A DNA stretch of 64,000 bases from Rhipidocladum racemiflorum (lineage: Eukaryota; Streptophyta; Magnoliopsida; Poales; Poaceae), in the NCBI GenBank assembly GCA_036346355.1, contig CM070579.1, positions 1,178,001 through 1,242,000 on the forward strand, read 5' to 3'. Shown here one piece after another: positions 23,502-35,800 of the stretch (position 1 is the stretch's first letter; the number at the start of each line of letters is the position of its first letter). Under the pieces are notes generated by a model. The model was not told where the DNA came from. It made no database searches and saw only the letters and a program-made list of their open reading frames with translations. A program made the translations under genes and the position numbers.

Positions 23502-26500
23502 ATGGCGACGCGGGTGAAGGACGTGGCGCTGCGGTCGAGCAAGAAGTACGTGGAGGAGGCGCTGTACCGGCGGCTGTTCCGGCGGGGTTCGACGCCGCAG
23601 GCCGTGCGGGAGGAGGTGGATGGCTTCCTCGACAGCCGGAAGCGCGCGTTCAAGTGGGAGGTCGGCGTCTGCGTCCGCCGACTCAGGCGTCACGCCCTCT
23701 ACCGCCCCGCCCTCAAGGTCCGATCCCTTTCTCCCTCGTCTGTTTGTGTGATCTCTCGGTCTCGGATTGTGCTTCGTGATGCCGCGGCTGTTGCTAGATC
23801 CGATGATGGTAGTATAATCATTGAAGGGAACAGATCCTGTGAGATGTTTTTCACTGATATGATTGCATTTTACTGTCTTGATAAGATGAAGATTTCCTAG
23901 TGCAAATTTATTTCCTAGACATCACTTCGCTTACACAAGTGGAATGCTCAATTTGATTGTGTGCGAATGTTAAATGTGCGAAGTGACAATAGTAGGTTTG
24001 GATACGGTGAAATGCAGATACTCTCCCTCGTTTCTGTCCTCACTCTATTTATTACTGTTTTAAGTCAATAGGGTAGGTTAATCATCAGTGATTCACGCAT
24101 TCAGTTTGAGAAATAGTACTCACGAGAGGTGCTTCTATGCTCTTCGTTTTAAAAGTTGCACAACTATTAAAGCATGAATGAAGGGTAGATGGTGATTACT
24201 TACCCCTTCGTTTGCTTTAAGATTTGTGTAGGAGGAAAAGCATAGAAGCACTACTCAGTACTCAATGGTGTAAAATACATATTTTGTTTGATCTTTGCGA
24301 GTCATTTTTGCTTCAGTTTAGATGGACCTGCTGTATAGGCTGCTGAAATGCTGCAAATTTTAGATCACAATCTTGGATAAGTTCAGGTAGTTAATTTGTC
24401 CAACAATGCGGTCCCATTTTACTGCTCAACGAACACCATTTCTGAATTACAGCTGATCTGTTCATTATTAAGCTTCACTGTATTGATGATGTTTCATCTG
24501 AGGTTTTATGAATTACTACTAACGGCTTTGTGCTGCCAAAAAGAAAGTTGGACCATTGATTTCTCGCTTTTCTTCCTCACGCATAGTTTCTTGTTTATGC
24601 TTTCCTCTTGGTACTGCCTAGTTCTGAATGAGAAAGATTGCATATTCAAAATCCATTTGGTTTGTATTTTCTTAGGAGTATACTCCTTTTCCAGCTCAAA
24701 AGTTCTATTCCATATGCTTTGTCATCTATCATCAATAAATCATCAAGGTGCCCTATAGTCCCATCCCCCTTTACATCATTCCATATTGCCAAACTTTTTA
24801 TGCATATTCACTTATCTTACAAAGTAATCTTTGTTGTAGTTTATTCAGTATATTATCGCAAGTTATTTGGTGGTTATTTTTTTAAAAAAAGTTCTCAGAC
24901 TGGCATTTGGCACACGGTGACTAATATTTGAGTATGTTTGACAATTGGCACCATGGTGTGCTGTATACATGATCTCTTTTGTTGATCTAATGCTTTCTCA
25001 GTTATTTTTTATGTGCTTTTGCAAACTCAATACAAAACTTTTTTTATGGTGCTTTATTGCGTTGATGTACCTTGAGCAAACCCTCTTAGCTAACTGGGCA
25101 ACTCATTTTTACAGCGATGTTAAATGTTTTAACCCGGCATTGTTGTTTAAGTTTTGGTATGAGTGAGTGTAGCTAATATTTACATTGCATTATTTTAAAC
25201 TACTTTTGTTGTCTTTGGGCTGATCTCTTTTGCTTCTTTTAGGTTAAATTGTACAATTGACATTGTGGACTCTGAACTTCTGTATTCGTTATCATATTCA
25301 GTCTTCTGCATCTTAGTGCTATAGAATGGGCATACAATAAAAATATGAGCTGTGCTTCTATGATTTCCCTCCTAATACAAGTTGCACAAATCTTAAAGCA
25401 AGCGAAGGGGTAAGTAATCACCATCTACCCTTCATTCATGCTTTAATAGTTGTGCAACTTTTAAAAAGAAGAGCGTAGAAGCACCTCTCTAAAAATATAC
25501 CAGTTGTAAATTGTAATGGATCATACTATTTACCTCAATGAAATATTTAAATATGACCGCTTGACATTTCCCTGTAGTAGTTTTGCTCTTCGCACAGGCA
25601 GACTTTTCCTAACTTATTTGCTTGCTTGGCACTAGCTGCTGAGTTGCCTTTGAGCTCCTCATATCAAGTTGAAGATTCTAATTTTGCTGCAAGCTCTCAC
25701 TTTAATGGCCCCCAAAACTTGCAGTAGCATGTGAATATGTATGTAAATGTTGCTGCGAGATTGGATCCCTTGTATTCATGTTATTACTGTGTAAACTTAA
25801 AAGATTTTCCACCTCTAATAGGTGTTCATTGTATTTTTATTTTTATTTTACCTGGAGCAGCACTAGCAAAGTCATCTATTGCCTTTTCATATGTAATTGG
25901 TATTGCTTTTTCACTCCTCAGTTTATTTGTGATCAACTTTGCTAAAAACAGTTATTTCTCTTTGAAATATATTGCTTTATTTCATTCTGGTGTATTTTGT
26001 GCCAAATGAAGCAGAACATAAAGTGCATATAACATATCCCAGATGGAGGTCATTATATAAATTTGGATGTTGCATATCTGCTTGTGATGGTTCTGAAATT
26101 GAGATATATCTTTCGAGTAAGTTTAAGTGGATTTTTTTAACCCTTTATTTATTTCTTTATTTATTTTTGCAGCTTTCTGAAGTTATGGCCAGAAGAGGCA
26201 TGAATCCTACAGTCAGTGATCAAGCAATCCGCCTGGATCTTGTTGCCAAATCAAGAGGCATCGCTGCTGCTGAGAAGTACTTCATTGATCTCCCAGAAAC
26301 TTCGAAAACTCATCTCACATATGGTGCTCTTCTCAATTGTTATTGCAAAGAGCTAATGACTGAGAAGGCTGAGGCTCTTATGGAAAAAATGAAGGAGCTC
26401 AACTTTGCTTTCACTTCCATGTCCTATAACTGCTTAATGACACTATACACTAAGGTAAACCAACCTGAGAAGATCCCCAGCATCATCCAGGACATGAAGG

Positions 26501-27567
26501 CTGATGATGTATTGCCAGATATCTATACTTATAATGTTTGGATGAGGGCACTCGCAGCTCGTGAAGACATACCAGGGGTTGAGAGGGTGATTGAAGAGAT
26601 GAAACGGGATGGTCGAGTTGCTCCTGATTGGACAACATACAGTAATCTGGCTTCCATATATGTGGATGCTGGACTGTTTGAGAAGGCAGAAGGCGCTCTT
26701 AAGGAGCTAGAGAAGCGGAACACTAGCAATGATCTTGAAGCCTACCAGTTCCTCATTACACTGTATGGGCGAACAAAAAAATTAGTGGAAGTTCATCGTG
26801 TTTGGCGGTCATTGAAGCGGAATAATCCTAGAATGGCAAACATGAGCTACCTTAACATGATTCAAGTTTTGGCGAACTTGAAGGATCTGCCTGCTGCTGA
26901 GGCATGTTTCAAAGAGTGGGAAGCCCGGCACATCCATCTACCTAAGACTAACACAAAGGACCCTGTGACAACTGAAACATCTAAGATGGAGGCGGAATCT
27001 TCAGCTAATGCATCTAACAATGAGTCTGATGTCAACGGAACCAAGGACAAGGGCATGGGTGAGCTTGAACTGAAGCATCCTAAATACGACATCCGGGTTG
27101 CAAATGCTATGATCAAAGCATATATTGCAGAGGGTATGTTTGACAAGGCTGTCGCTCTCAAGAAGCGTGCCAAGATGCGTGGTGGAAGACCTAATGCTAA
27201 GACGTGGGAAATTTTTATGGAACACTATCTCAAGGCAGGGGATCTCAAGATGGCTCATTGGTGTGCCGACCGTGCAATCAAGAAGGGACACAACAGTGGT
27301 AGGATTTGGGTGCCACCACATGATGTGACCGAGACCTTGATGGCTTACTTTGAGAAGAATAAGGATGTGGATGGAGCTGAGAAGTTTGTCGAGGTGTTAA
27401 AGAAGGTGCAGAAGGATTTGGGCGCGGTGGTGTTTGAACCACTGGTACGGACATATGCAGCTGCTGGGAAGAAGCTCCCTGGGATGCTACACCGCCTAAA
27501 GATCGAAAATGTGGAAGTCAGCGAGGAAACTGCCAAGTTGCTTGATTCTATCTGTGTTGATCAATGA
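23502..27567 (+). CDS. P-class pentatricopeptide repeat protein, At1g60770-like, 2 exons
   Basis: This is an organelle-type RNA-binding PPR protein. Exon 1 is 23502-23717 and exon 2 is 26173-27567, joined in phase 0 by a 2455-bp GT-AG intron, giving 536 residues. The order of conserved blocks matches Arabidopsis At1g60770 as I remember it: KKYVEEALYRRLFRRG, FKWEVGVCVRRLRR, the junction PALK/LSEVMARRGMN, DLPETSKTHLTYGALLNCYC, PDIYTYNVWMRALAA, VAPDWTTYSNLASIYVDAGL, NAKTWEIFMEHYLKAGD and the end FEPLVRTYAAAGKK. A hydrophilic Asn/Ser/Glu insert at about residues 330-360 is looser. An in-frame Met 27 bp upstream (MRKREAEAE) is a possible alternative start. The intron carries two inverted Mutator-type MITEs. 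Mitochondrial location is likely for the group but no cleavage site is evident. Confidence 0.93.
24124..24256. mobile_element. Mutator-type MITE, 133 bp, 9-bp TSD (copy 1)
   Basis: The termini are GAGAGGTGCTTCTATG and, inverted, CATAGAAGCACTACTC, matching at 14 of 16 positions. The flanks AGTACTCAC (24115-24123) and AGTACTCAA (24257-24265) form a 9-bp duplication with one mismatch, the size made by Mutator-like elements. It lies in the PPR intron and is related, in reverse orientation, to 25347-25489. Confidence 0.85.
25347..25489. mobile_element. Mutator-type MITE, 143 bp, exact 9-bp TSD (copy 2, inverted)
   Basis: It starts GAGCTGTGCTTCTATG and ends CGTAGAAGCACCTCTC, and is flanked by an exact 9-bp duplication, TAAAAATAT, at 25338-25346 and 25490-25498. 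The body is the reverse complement of the copy at 24124-24256 with high identity by eye, including the CCATCTACCCTTCATTCATG block. It lies in the same PPR intron. Confidence 0.9.
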
Positions 27568-28137
27568 ACACACCTCACTCTTTGATTCATCTTAATAACA
27601 ACAGGATGCTTGCGAATATCCTACTATTTGTTCTGCAAAGTCTGCAATGCCTGTATGTACACTGAAATTTAGCCAACTTTTCTTCTGGTTCAACGCAGCT
27701 TGTGCCAGCAAGTCTCCTGGGACATGAATTGCTCAGTTTGAAATATTGTACTTTTCAGTTCTCTCATGCCCGTTCGCCCAATGTCGACAGGTTGAACTCT
27801 CTATTTTTTTCCCCTGGTCGAATCAATTTTGATATTATGTACTGTTGTGACAGCACTGCCTTAATGTCGTCCTTAGTTCCATACGGATTCTGACGAATTT
27901 GTTTCCACTTTGTATTGCATGGTAAATAACAAAATTATGTGCCATGCCAGAAGAACTTCTGCGCAAGTAAATTTGGTGCTGATGCCGCGCTTAAGCTGCA
28001 TAAAACGCAATGCCATTCTGTGCTATTTTACTTGCGTGAACAATTGGAGCACTTTTTTTTAGAAGGAAACAATTGGAACACTTGATGAGAGCAAACCCTC
28101 GAATAGTTCCTCTTCACTCCCGGGAAGCGATGTTTTT

Positions 28138-28345
28138 TTAGTTTTTTGTTTCGTTTTTATCAAATCTAGTCTATTTCCACAGAAAATTACAAATTAAGCC
28201 AGCCGCGTGCTCTTGGGCTGGCCAGCCGCGGCAGCTCGCGCTTCTCGTCAGCTGATTCCTGCGGCTGAAAAGCGCGGGAGCATACCAGAGAGAGTCAAAT
28301 TTGTAATTTTCAATGAAAGGTTAGATTTGAGAAAAACAAAGCAAA
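28138..28345. repeat. Foldback element with about 55-bp inverted arms
   Basis: The left arm (about 28138-28198, with ATCAAATCTAGTC and GAAAATTACAAATT) is the imperfect reverse complement of the right arm (about 28290-28345, with AATTTGTAATTTTC and TAGATTTGAGAA). A GC-rich centre contains GGCTGGCCAGCC-type palindromes. It is probably a MITE; no target duplication was settled. Confidence 0.55.
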
Positions 28346-28454
28346 GGGACTAGAAAAATCAACAACTCTGCTACCAGCAAACATACCATTTTTTTACATG
28401 ATTTTTTTTGAGACGAGACATCAGTATTTGAGGCTTCCCGAACTGGAAGGTTAA

Positions 28455-29069
28455 TGAGCTGTTTGGTTGGCTGCATCTAAAGAGATTTACATCTGCAGAT
28501 GCAAAAGATAGGTGTTTGGTTGTCTTCTCATCCAACTTAGCCTGGCATCTACAGATGCAAAACACTCCTTCCAGCCTGGCTCCAGGGAAACGAGAAAATC
28601 CACCGTTTTCCCAGGGCTAGGCTCTGCCGAGCCATGCATGCATGCTAACATCAGCATTTACTATCTAGTTTTCTTCTTTTCTTTGCTATATTTTTTGATT
28701 AGCATCTCCGATCAACGAACCGATTTCACCTGTGTTCTTGATATTTGTTTTGAACAAAACTAGACCATACTTACTATATAAATTTCAAAAGATTAAAATT
28801 TTAGTTTTTTCAATTTATTGATTTTCTAGAATATATTTTAAAACTTTTTATTTTCGTTTGTGAAATTATTGATTTTCTAGTATTTTTAAAATTTGTTTCA
28901 TCCCTCTCTTGAATTTGCCTATTTCATTTTCATTCCAGTGCAGCCAACCAAACAACATCTCTGTGTAGCCTGTCCAACCTCATACGACCAACCAAACAAC
29001 ATCTCATTGTATCCACTCAGTCTGACTCCCACTACCCTGACTGAGCTGAGAAGGCAACCAAACAGCCCA
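28455..29069. mobile_element. PIF/Harbinger-type non-autonomous element, 615 bp, TAA TSD
   Basis: The ends are TGAGCTGTTTGGTTG and, inverted, CAACCAAACAGCCCA, with one mismatch, flanked by TAA at 28452-28454 and 29070-29072. Further CAACCAAACA copies occur inside the right part, suggesting internal duplications of the terminus. The short open frames are not credible as a transposase. Confidence 0.75.
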
Positions 29070-29830
29070 TAAGTTTCCGTTTTTTAACCACGCTGCTAGA
29101 AGTAATTATATATTTGTTTAGCTTTCTTCCTGTTTTATCAAGATTAAGTTGTTTTAGTTTTGTTTTTCTCTGGTAGGTTCTCATCTGATTTTTTTTTTAC
29201 TCGAGATAGATTTTACCGGATCAACTCACCTGGATGACGTCATGACGACGGTGATGCATTTGCTACAGATCAAGACCAGACCGAGTTTGGTAAAGGTAAA
29301 TCTCTTTTGATATTTTTCGATGAGCAACAATGCTATCCAATTAGGCAACTATGGCGGTGTTGCGACATCCCAAGTGTCTCGCCACCATCGAAGATAAATT
29401 TTTTTTACCATGTTGATTGACTCAAGAACTTGATGATAACATATTGTCCATTCAGTGCTTATGTATTTCATTGATGAGTTAGCACAAATCAGAGGTTCTT
29501 TCGTCAAACAAAAAAAACTAGGAAATGGATTTTTACTCTTGCCCAGGAGCTTTAAAATTTATATTTAAAAATATAGAAATACTACCGCTAGACTACAATT
29601 ATAGGTTTAAGCCAACTTAAAGCGAAAGGCAGCGTCGCACGGCGAGGGAAGCCAGGCAGACACTGGGCATGGGTCGAGCAAGCCTATAGGCCTAATACGA
29701 CGGCCCATGTAAGCCCAAAGGCCACAAGTAGTTGGTTCTATAACCTCGCTTCCTCTCTTACCCCGAGCCGCACCATCGAGCAGTCGCGGCGGCTGCGACC
29801 CAACCAGCGAGCTAGCGAGCGGCGGCGGAG

Positions 29831-31233
29831 ATGCCGGGGAAGGGGCAGCGGCGGAGGGAGAAGAACTACCGGGCGGCGCACGGCGCGGACAGGCGCCTGC
29901 CCCCGCCGCCGAAACAGCGGGAGCTCGACGCGCTCCCGTCCAAGCTCCGCCGCCTCATCGCCTTCCAGAACAAGCAGGGCAGCAACGCCAAAGCCGTCCC
30001 CGACTTCTCCTCAGGTGCGCTCCCCTTACCCCTATCACCTCAACTACCGCAACTGCATCCCTGACCCTGTGTTGCTTGCCCAGGAGGGAGTGCCGGGAAG
30101 CAAGGCGGTGACGGCGAGGGGAAGAACAAGGCGCCGAAAGACAAGGTAATCCGGAAAGTTTTCTTTTTTTAGCAAGCATAAGGCAATTTCCATGGAAGGA
30201 GGAGATGATAGAATACAAGTCTTGCAATCTGCCTTACTCGAAAATAAGCATCTCCACTCAGACTCGGTTCTCCTCCATATTGTTTCGCTGTTTGAGTAAA
30301 CAAGAGCAGTCCGTCAAAATACGATGTTTTAGCTTCTACGCTCTGCACCATTTGTTTTAGCAGTGGGTGCCTTTTCTTGGATTTATTATTATTTTCCATT
30401 GTCTGTGATGTTCATGCAGAAATCTAAGAAGCAGACCTTGGAGCCACCTGCTGGTGCTGAGGCAGCAAAGATTAGAGGCGAGGATGGACCGGTTGCTGAT
30501 GAGAACATGAATGCGGATGGAAGCAAGGGGAAGCGGAAGCGAGGGAAGGCTATGGATCTTCGTTTCAAAGAATTGGATGAAAATGTCTCGGTTTCAAAGA
30601 AGCAGAAAAGGAAGAAGTAAGTTGTCTAAGCATTTCATCTGTGAATTGTTTGTCTGACCTGAACCATATTTAATCATGTAAGTTTTGCATCCATCCATTT
30701 GAACTCTCTGTTGCTTCATGCAAAACAAAATTCCTTTTTCAAGATATGCTAAGCTAATCGTCTTTCTTTTGAAAGTCGGACACATATATATTCTCGTAAG
30801 CACCTGCTGGCTGTTGCCCGAAGGAAACCTCCATGTTCTCTTATTAAGGTGTAAACAAGGAATAACATTTCTTGTACCATGTATTTCAGACACCTGGATG
30901 AGAAGAAAAAGAAGCGCAAGGGCAGTAAGATGGAGACTCTTCTGGATTTCCCTGGTCGTGAAAAAGTCAAATTTGGTGATATTGTAGATGCTCCACCAAA
31001 GTTGTCATTCCCGAAGGTACCTTCCTTTATCACATGATCACATCCCTCTATCTGAACTCCTTTCACTTAATGTATTTTCGTTATTCAAATGTATGTCTTT
31101 ACTTTTGAAGGTGAAGAGCCGTTTAGATGTTTCTCGCGAGTGGCTAAGGAAAGAGGCGATTGAGAATTACAGAAATATCAAAGGCTGGACATCAAGACCT
31201 GGTCTGACTCTAGCTGAAAATACATCCTTGTAA
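29831..31233 (+). CDS. Small basic CCDC137-like protein, 5 exons
   Basis: Exons 29831-30014, 30084-30145, 30420-30616, 30890-31016 and 31111-31233 join with GT-AG introns and consistent phases into 230 residues. The protein starts MPGKGQRRREKNYRAAHG and is very rich in Lys/Arg, with likely nuclear or nucleolar signals (SKGKRKRGKAMD, KKQKRKK, DEKKKKRKG). The segments LPSKLRRLIAFQNK and VKFGDIVDAPPKLSFPK recall the start and the conserved KFGEV..PP motif of the animal CCDC137 family, which is why I use that name. The C-terminus (LDVSREWLRKEAIENYRNIK) is amphipathic. No catalytic motif is seen. The gene is followed by a presumed 3-prime UTR, then the ATPase gene 1.6 kb downstream. The homology is suggestive, not certain, and the function in plants is unknown. 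Confidence 0.85.
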
Positions 31234-32806
31234 CCGTTGATTTTCTATCTGCATATGGTATCCTTAATGGACTTACTCTGCTGGAATCAGAGGAGCTTAT
31301 AGTGCATTCTGTTCCAGGTCATTTGTCTTGTTTACTCTCTTCTCTTGTAGGCAATTTTGAAAAGAAGAAAACATCTCTGTTTGGGTTCCAGGTCATTTGT
31401 CTTGTTTACTTCCCCGAATGGATCATTAGGTATTCTTGGTAATGGATATTATGTGATTAAGAAGATGTACTGACTATTCGATCTGTAGTTTTACAATGTG
31501 TTGGCCTTATTTGGCTTCATGGTTTTGGAATGGTAATTGGAGCATAAATCAACTCATTAAGTACCTTACTTTTACCTTGCAAATTGTCACATACTGCTTT
31601 GTTGTTCTTATGTAAGTACTTGCCACGAGTTTGTACAATTTCCCTAAAGGAGTAGTTGTTGGAAATGTACATATTTCCAGCACTGTAACAAAGCATGCAG
31701 TAGCTTGTTCGGGTGTTCAAGCTGAAATTTTTCGGGAATATGCACACAAATGAAGGCCTTTATCGATGTGGAGAGTAAACATTGTTTTGTATGTTGAATC
31801 CTTGGATTCATCCTTCAGTTTGAACCTGAAGAAATGTATCTGGGTAGCAGCCATGACCTTCACCTGCCTGTATGCAAGTTCTTTCCACAAGCAGATACGA
31901 GGGCCCGCCTGATCAAGGAAAGAAGACTCGTTAAATGCAAATGGTTGTTAAAAGGAAAATGAAATTTGCTTTGCTGTGTCATTTATATTGAGAACTGATG
32001 TTGACAAATGCAATCTTTCTTTTCATTAGGGTACATGTAGCCACTTGATGCTAGTTGCAGCACTCATTCTGGAAGTACAGCTATGATTTATCACAACTAG
32101 CAATTAGCTATGATGTATCAGGATATCCTGCCCTGATAAGCATGATGAACGAACTGTTATACTTCGGACCGAATCAGCCTTCTGATAGCACTAAGCGTGC
32201 ATTAATGGCTGCATTGATCATCCATACAACTGAGTGTAAAAAACGAGCTCATCTTTCAGATAGTGATTAAATCATTTGATCCAAGGTTTGATTCACATAA
32301 ACAACTGGCCGGGAGACAGTGGTACTGAAGCGTATATCCGAGGCTAGGCTTAGATCTCTAAACTGATCGAGGTAACTTCACATAGCAATGAAAGCTCAGG
32401 ATGCTACCATGGAGGCCATGGCGAAGAACGACGACGACGACGACGACGACACCGCCAGCATCGCGCGTAACACCGGCAGCTCGTACGGCCCATAAAGCCC
32501 ATTACTCTGGCCCAATGTCAACTACCAGTACTGGCCCATCCAACCCAGCACGATCGAACGGACAGGATCGGGCGCAGTGTCCACGATCCAAGGGTCCGAA
32601 CGCATCCACGTCACCCCCATCCCAGGGCAGCAGCGCCGCCCGAGGGGGCTTCCATTCCACTCGCTTGCGTCCCCAGCAACCCCAACGCCCACGCAAACCT
32701 CCCTCTCCCCCAACTCGATCGAATCGCGCACCGAAATATTCCCCCAGAAATCGCCGTCTCGAATCCTGATGCTTCCGCCTCCCGCCTCCCTTCCCCTCGT
32801 CGGCGG
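31234..32806. other. Intergenic between CCDC137-like and AAA ATPase genes
   Basis: It holds the presumed 3-prime UTR of the upstream gene, AT-rich DNA, and from about 32400 a (GAC)n run (32428-32450) followed by GC-rich sequence that is probably promoter and leader of the ATPase gene. Open frames across the GAC run are low-complexity and not supported as genes. Confidence 0.55.
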
Positions 32807-35800
32807 ATGAGCTTCCTCCGCGCGCTTGCGGACTCCTTGTCCTCGCTGCTGTTCTCGTCGCGCGGGGCGCCCATGGACGCGGCGGAGCCGTCGGCGGCTG
32901 CGGTGGTGGGGGAGCGCGTGGCGGTGAAGCTCAAGGGCTACTTCGAGCTGGCCAAGGAGGAGATCGACAAGGCCGTGCGCGCCGAGGAGTGGGGGCTCCC
33001 CGACGACGCAGGGGCGCACTACCGCAACGCCCTCCGCGTCATGCTCGAGGCCAAGGCCGCGCGCGTCCCCGACGCCGTCTCATCCAGGTGCGCCCGACTC
33101 CCCGTTCTACACCCGGTGCGGTTAGGGTTTGCGATTGCTGTCTGATTGGTTCGGTGGGCTGCTGTTTGCTTGCAGCGAGAGGGGGCAGGTGAGGGTGTAC
33201 CAGGAGAAGATCGCCAAGTGGCAGGCGCAGGTCGAGGAGCGGCTCAGGTTGCTCGACCAGAGGAGTGGTGAGCCTCTCCATTCCGTTTTCTCGTCAATTT
33301 CCTTGCCTTGTGATGTGCAACTGGAAAGCTCGTGAAATGTGGTCAACCATGTCCACTTTCTGCGTCTAGAAACATCAGAAGCCAAAATACTTAATAGGCC
33401 ATACGCACATACCCGTGGTTACATTCTATTGTCTGTGTGAGTTTAGGGATTAATACCCGTACGAAGAACTTTGACAGCTTGTATGATTCGCTTAGTGAAT
33501 TTGTGTTTTCTGTTAATAGTTTTAAGATTTTAATTTTCGATTTGTTGACTGCTCTGGTTGGTCCTAGGTAAATAATTCAAGGAAGTTTGAGTTGTTTTTT
33601 CTTTTGTTTGGGGTCATGTGCACAATGTTTTGCCTGCTTCAATTGGTAGACTGTAAGTTCACTGGGAGTTAACTTTGTGTTATCTTGTCTTGTTGTGCAG
33701 GAGCAACTGCATCAGTGCCGAAGAAGGTATAAGTTTCTAGAGTTGAAGTTGTACATGTGGTAATGCTGTCATGTTTTGCCTGATAACTTTAACTGTTTAC
33801 TTGGTTTTGAATCTTAGTTGCTTGATGTTGGTTGTTTGCAACTAACATAAATACTGCATTCTGCACTGTCAACCTAGTTTTCTCAGTGAAATAAAGCAGG
33901 CATGTATTACAGGTCGAGCGTTTGTGACCTGTTGTTTTCTTCCTCCCTGGTCGACAATATTTTACTCATATGTTGATTTGGTATGCTGCATGCTAGTTTA
34001 TCCATCAAAATATGTTCACAATGCATATTCATTTCTTATGAGTTCTTACGATTTTCAATAATCAAACATTAGACATGAATGATAAACCATCAAAATATAA
34101 TTAGAAGTGTTATTCTCTACTTGCTTGGGTTCAATAGTTTGTTTCTTTAACAACATGTGTTGAGTAAAATAAGCTATTTTAAGAAAAATAAAGCTAGCTA
34201 GGTTACATAGTTATATGTGGAGGTTCTCAACTATGTCTTTTCTTAATGAGTAATTTGCAGCAAGCACATTGGTCAAAAGGTCTTTCTCCATTAGGTGTGC
34301 ATTATTTCTGCAGGTTGTTGCAAACAATCCTATCGATAGGACTGACAGACCAGCATCAAATATCTTCCATAAGTCTACTTTGCAGCCTAGCCCTACCTTT
34401 AACAGAGGTGGTCAAGCATCTGCTCGTCAGAAGAATAGCAGTGGAGGTTCCAAACCTGTACAAAGAGCTGGTGGAAACAATGATGACAAGCTTGTGGAAA
34501 TGATAAATACGACCATTGTAGATAGAAGTCCTGCTGTTAAATGGGACGATGTTGGTATGCAACCATTAGTTTGCTTTCTATACTCTGGCCCAAGCCCAGT
34601 ATTCATGACAGCATCCTTGATCTCTGGTTTGGTTTGTAGCTGGTCTTGACAAGGCAAAACAAGCACTCATGGAAATGGTTATCTTACCTACTAAGCGAAG
34701 GGATTTATTCACTGGCCTTCGGAGGCCTGCTAGGGGTAAACTTCTTCATGCTGAAAGCGTCCCTTCTGTAACTATTTTCTAATATAATAGTCGTCTACTC
34801 ATCTTATGTAAAATTCATAACCATCCTTTAGGGCTGCTTCTCTTTGGTCCTCCTGGGAATGGAAAAACAATGCTTGCCAAAGCTGTGGCATCAGAATCTG
34901 AAGCGACATTTTTTAATGTTTCGGCTTCTTCATTGACATCAAAGTGGGTATGTGCTTATCCCTCCATTTGTTACACTGTCTGATCTTGTATATTTTCCCT
35001 AGTCTGAAACGACCTTACTTTTCATTGGCAAAACAGGTAGGGGAGGCTGAAAAGCTTGTTCGAACACTTTTCATGGTTGCTGTTGATAGACAGCCATCTG
35101 TTATTTTCATGGATGAGGTCCTGGTTACAAACCCTTACTGTAGTAACCACTTGTAGTTAGCTTCTAAAGTCAGGATTTACTGAAATTATGTAATACAATT
35201 CTATTTAATGTTTGCTCAACTTCATTTTTCTAGAAATTCTTTATTAATGGAGCACATCAACATTATTCGGAACCATGTAATTATTAGACATCGCAAAATT
35301 GGTTATTTGTCATATTTTGAAAGTAGTTTGCCCTTTGAAACTTTGATCCATTTGAACCATGCAATTATTAGACATGGACATATATGTTCTGCATCACTAC
35401 TTGTTTTCCTAAACTTGGCCCAAAATAGAGGAATGCATTAAACATTGTATACTGCTCTTAGGCTTATGCACAACGTTGTTGGTAATGGTAATACTTCTTA
35501 TGGTGATCTTTTTTGTTTTATTTTGAACTTGTTTTGTATGTTGTGGGCTTTTGGGCTGCTTGCCTGCTCATGGCATTGATTTGATACGGCAAGAAATATT
35601 TGGTTTTTGTCTTGTGATTATGCAATCTTTTGTCCAAATACTGTACCAAAAACTAAATGTTCGATTCCAAGGCGTTTCTTTTCAATCAAATATTGCTAGA
35701 AGTTGAGATGAGCCTGTAGATGTATTCTGCATTCCTGCTAGCTCAGTCGGCATATGATCTTAAAATGTGTTTTCTTTAGCTGATTCTTTTAACGGATTCT

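Larger units (their letters stand above)
27568..29830. other. Intergenic between PPR and CCDC137-like genes
   Basis: The first 300-400 bp will include the PPR 3-prime UTR. Beyond are a small foldback element, a Tourist-type MITE at 28455-29069 and AT-rich DNA. The last 100 bp before 29831 is GC-rich and is probably the leader of the next gene. No further coding region was recognised. Confidence 0.6.

Noticed and set aside
24396..26009. Several 60-120-codon plus-strand frames in the PPR intron
   Set aside because: They are Phe/Leu/Ser-rich translations of T-rich intron DNA without motifs, and lie inside a well-supported intron.
32401..32769. 122-codon frame with a poly-Thr run upstream of the AAA ATPase
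   Set aside because: It is a translation of the GAC microsatellite and GC-rich leader, without any motif. It overlaps the probable promoter.
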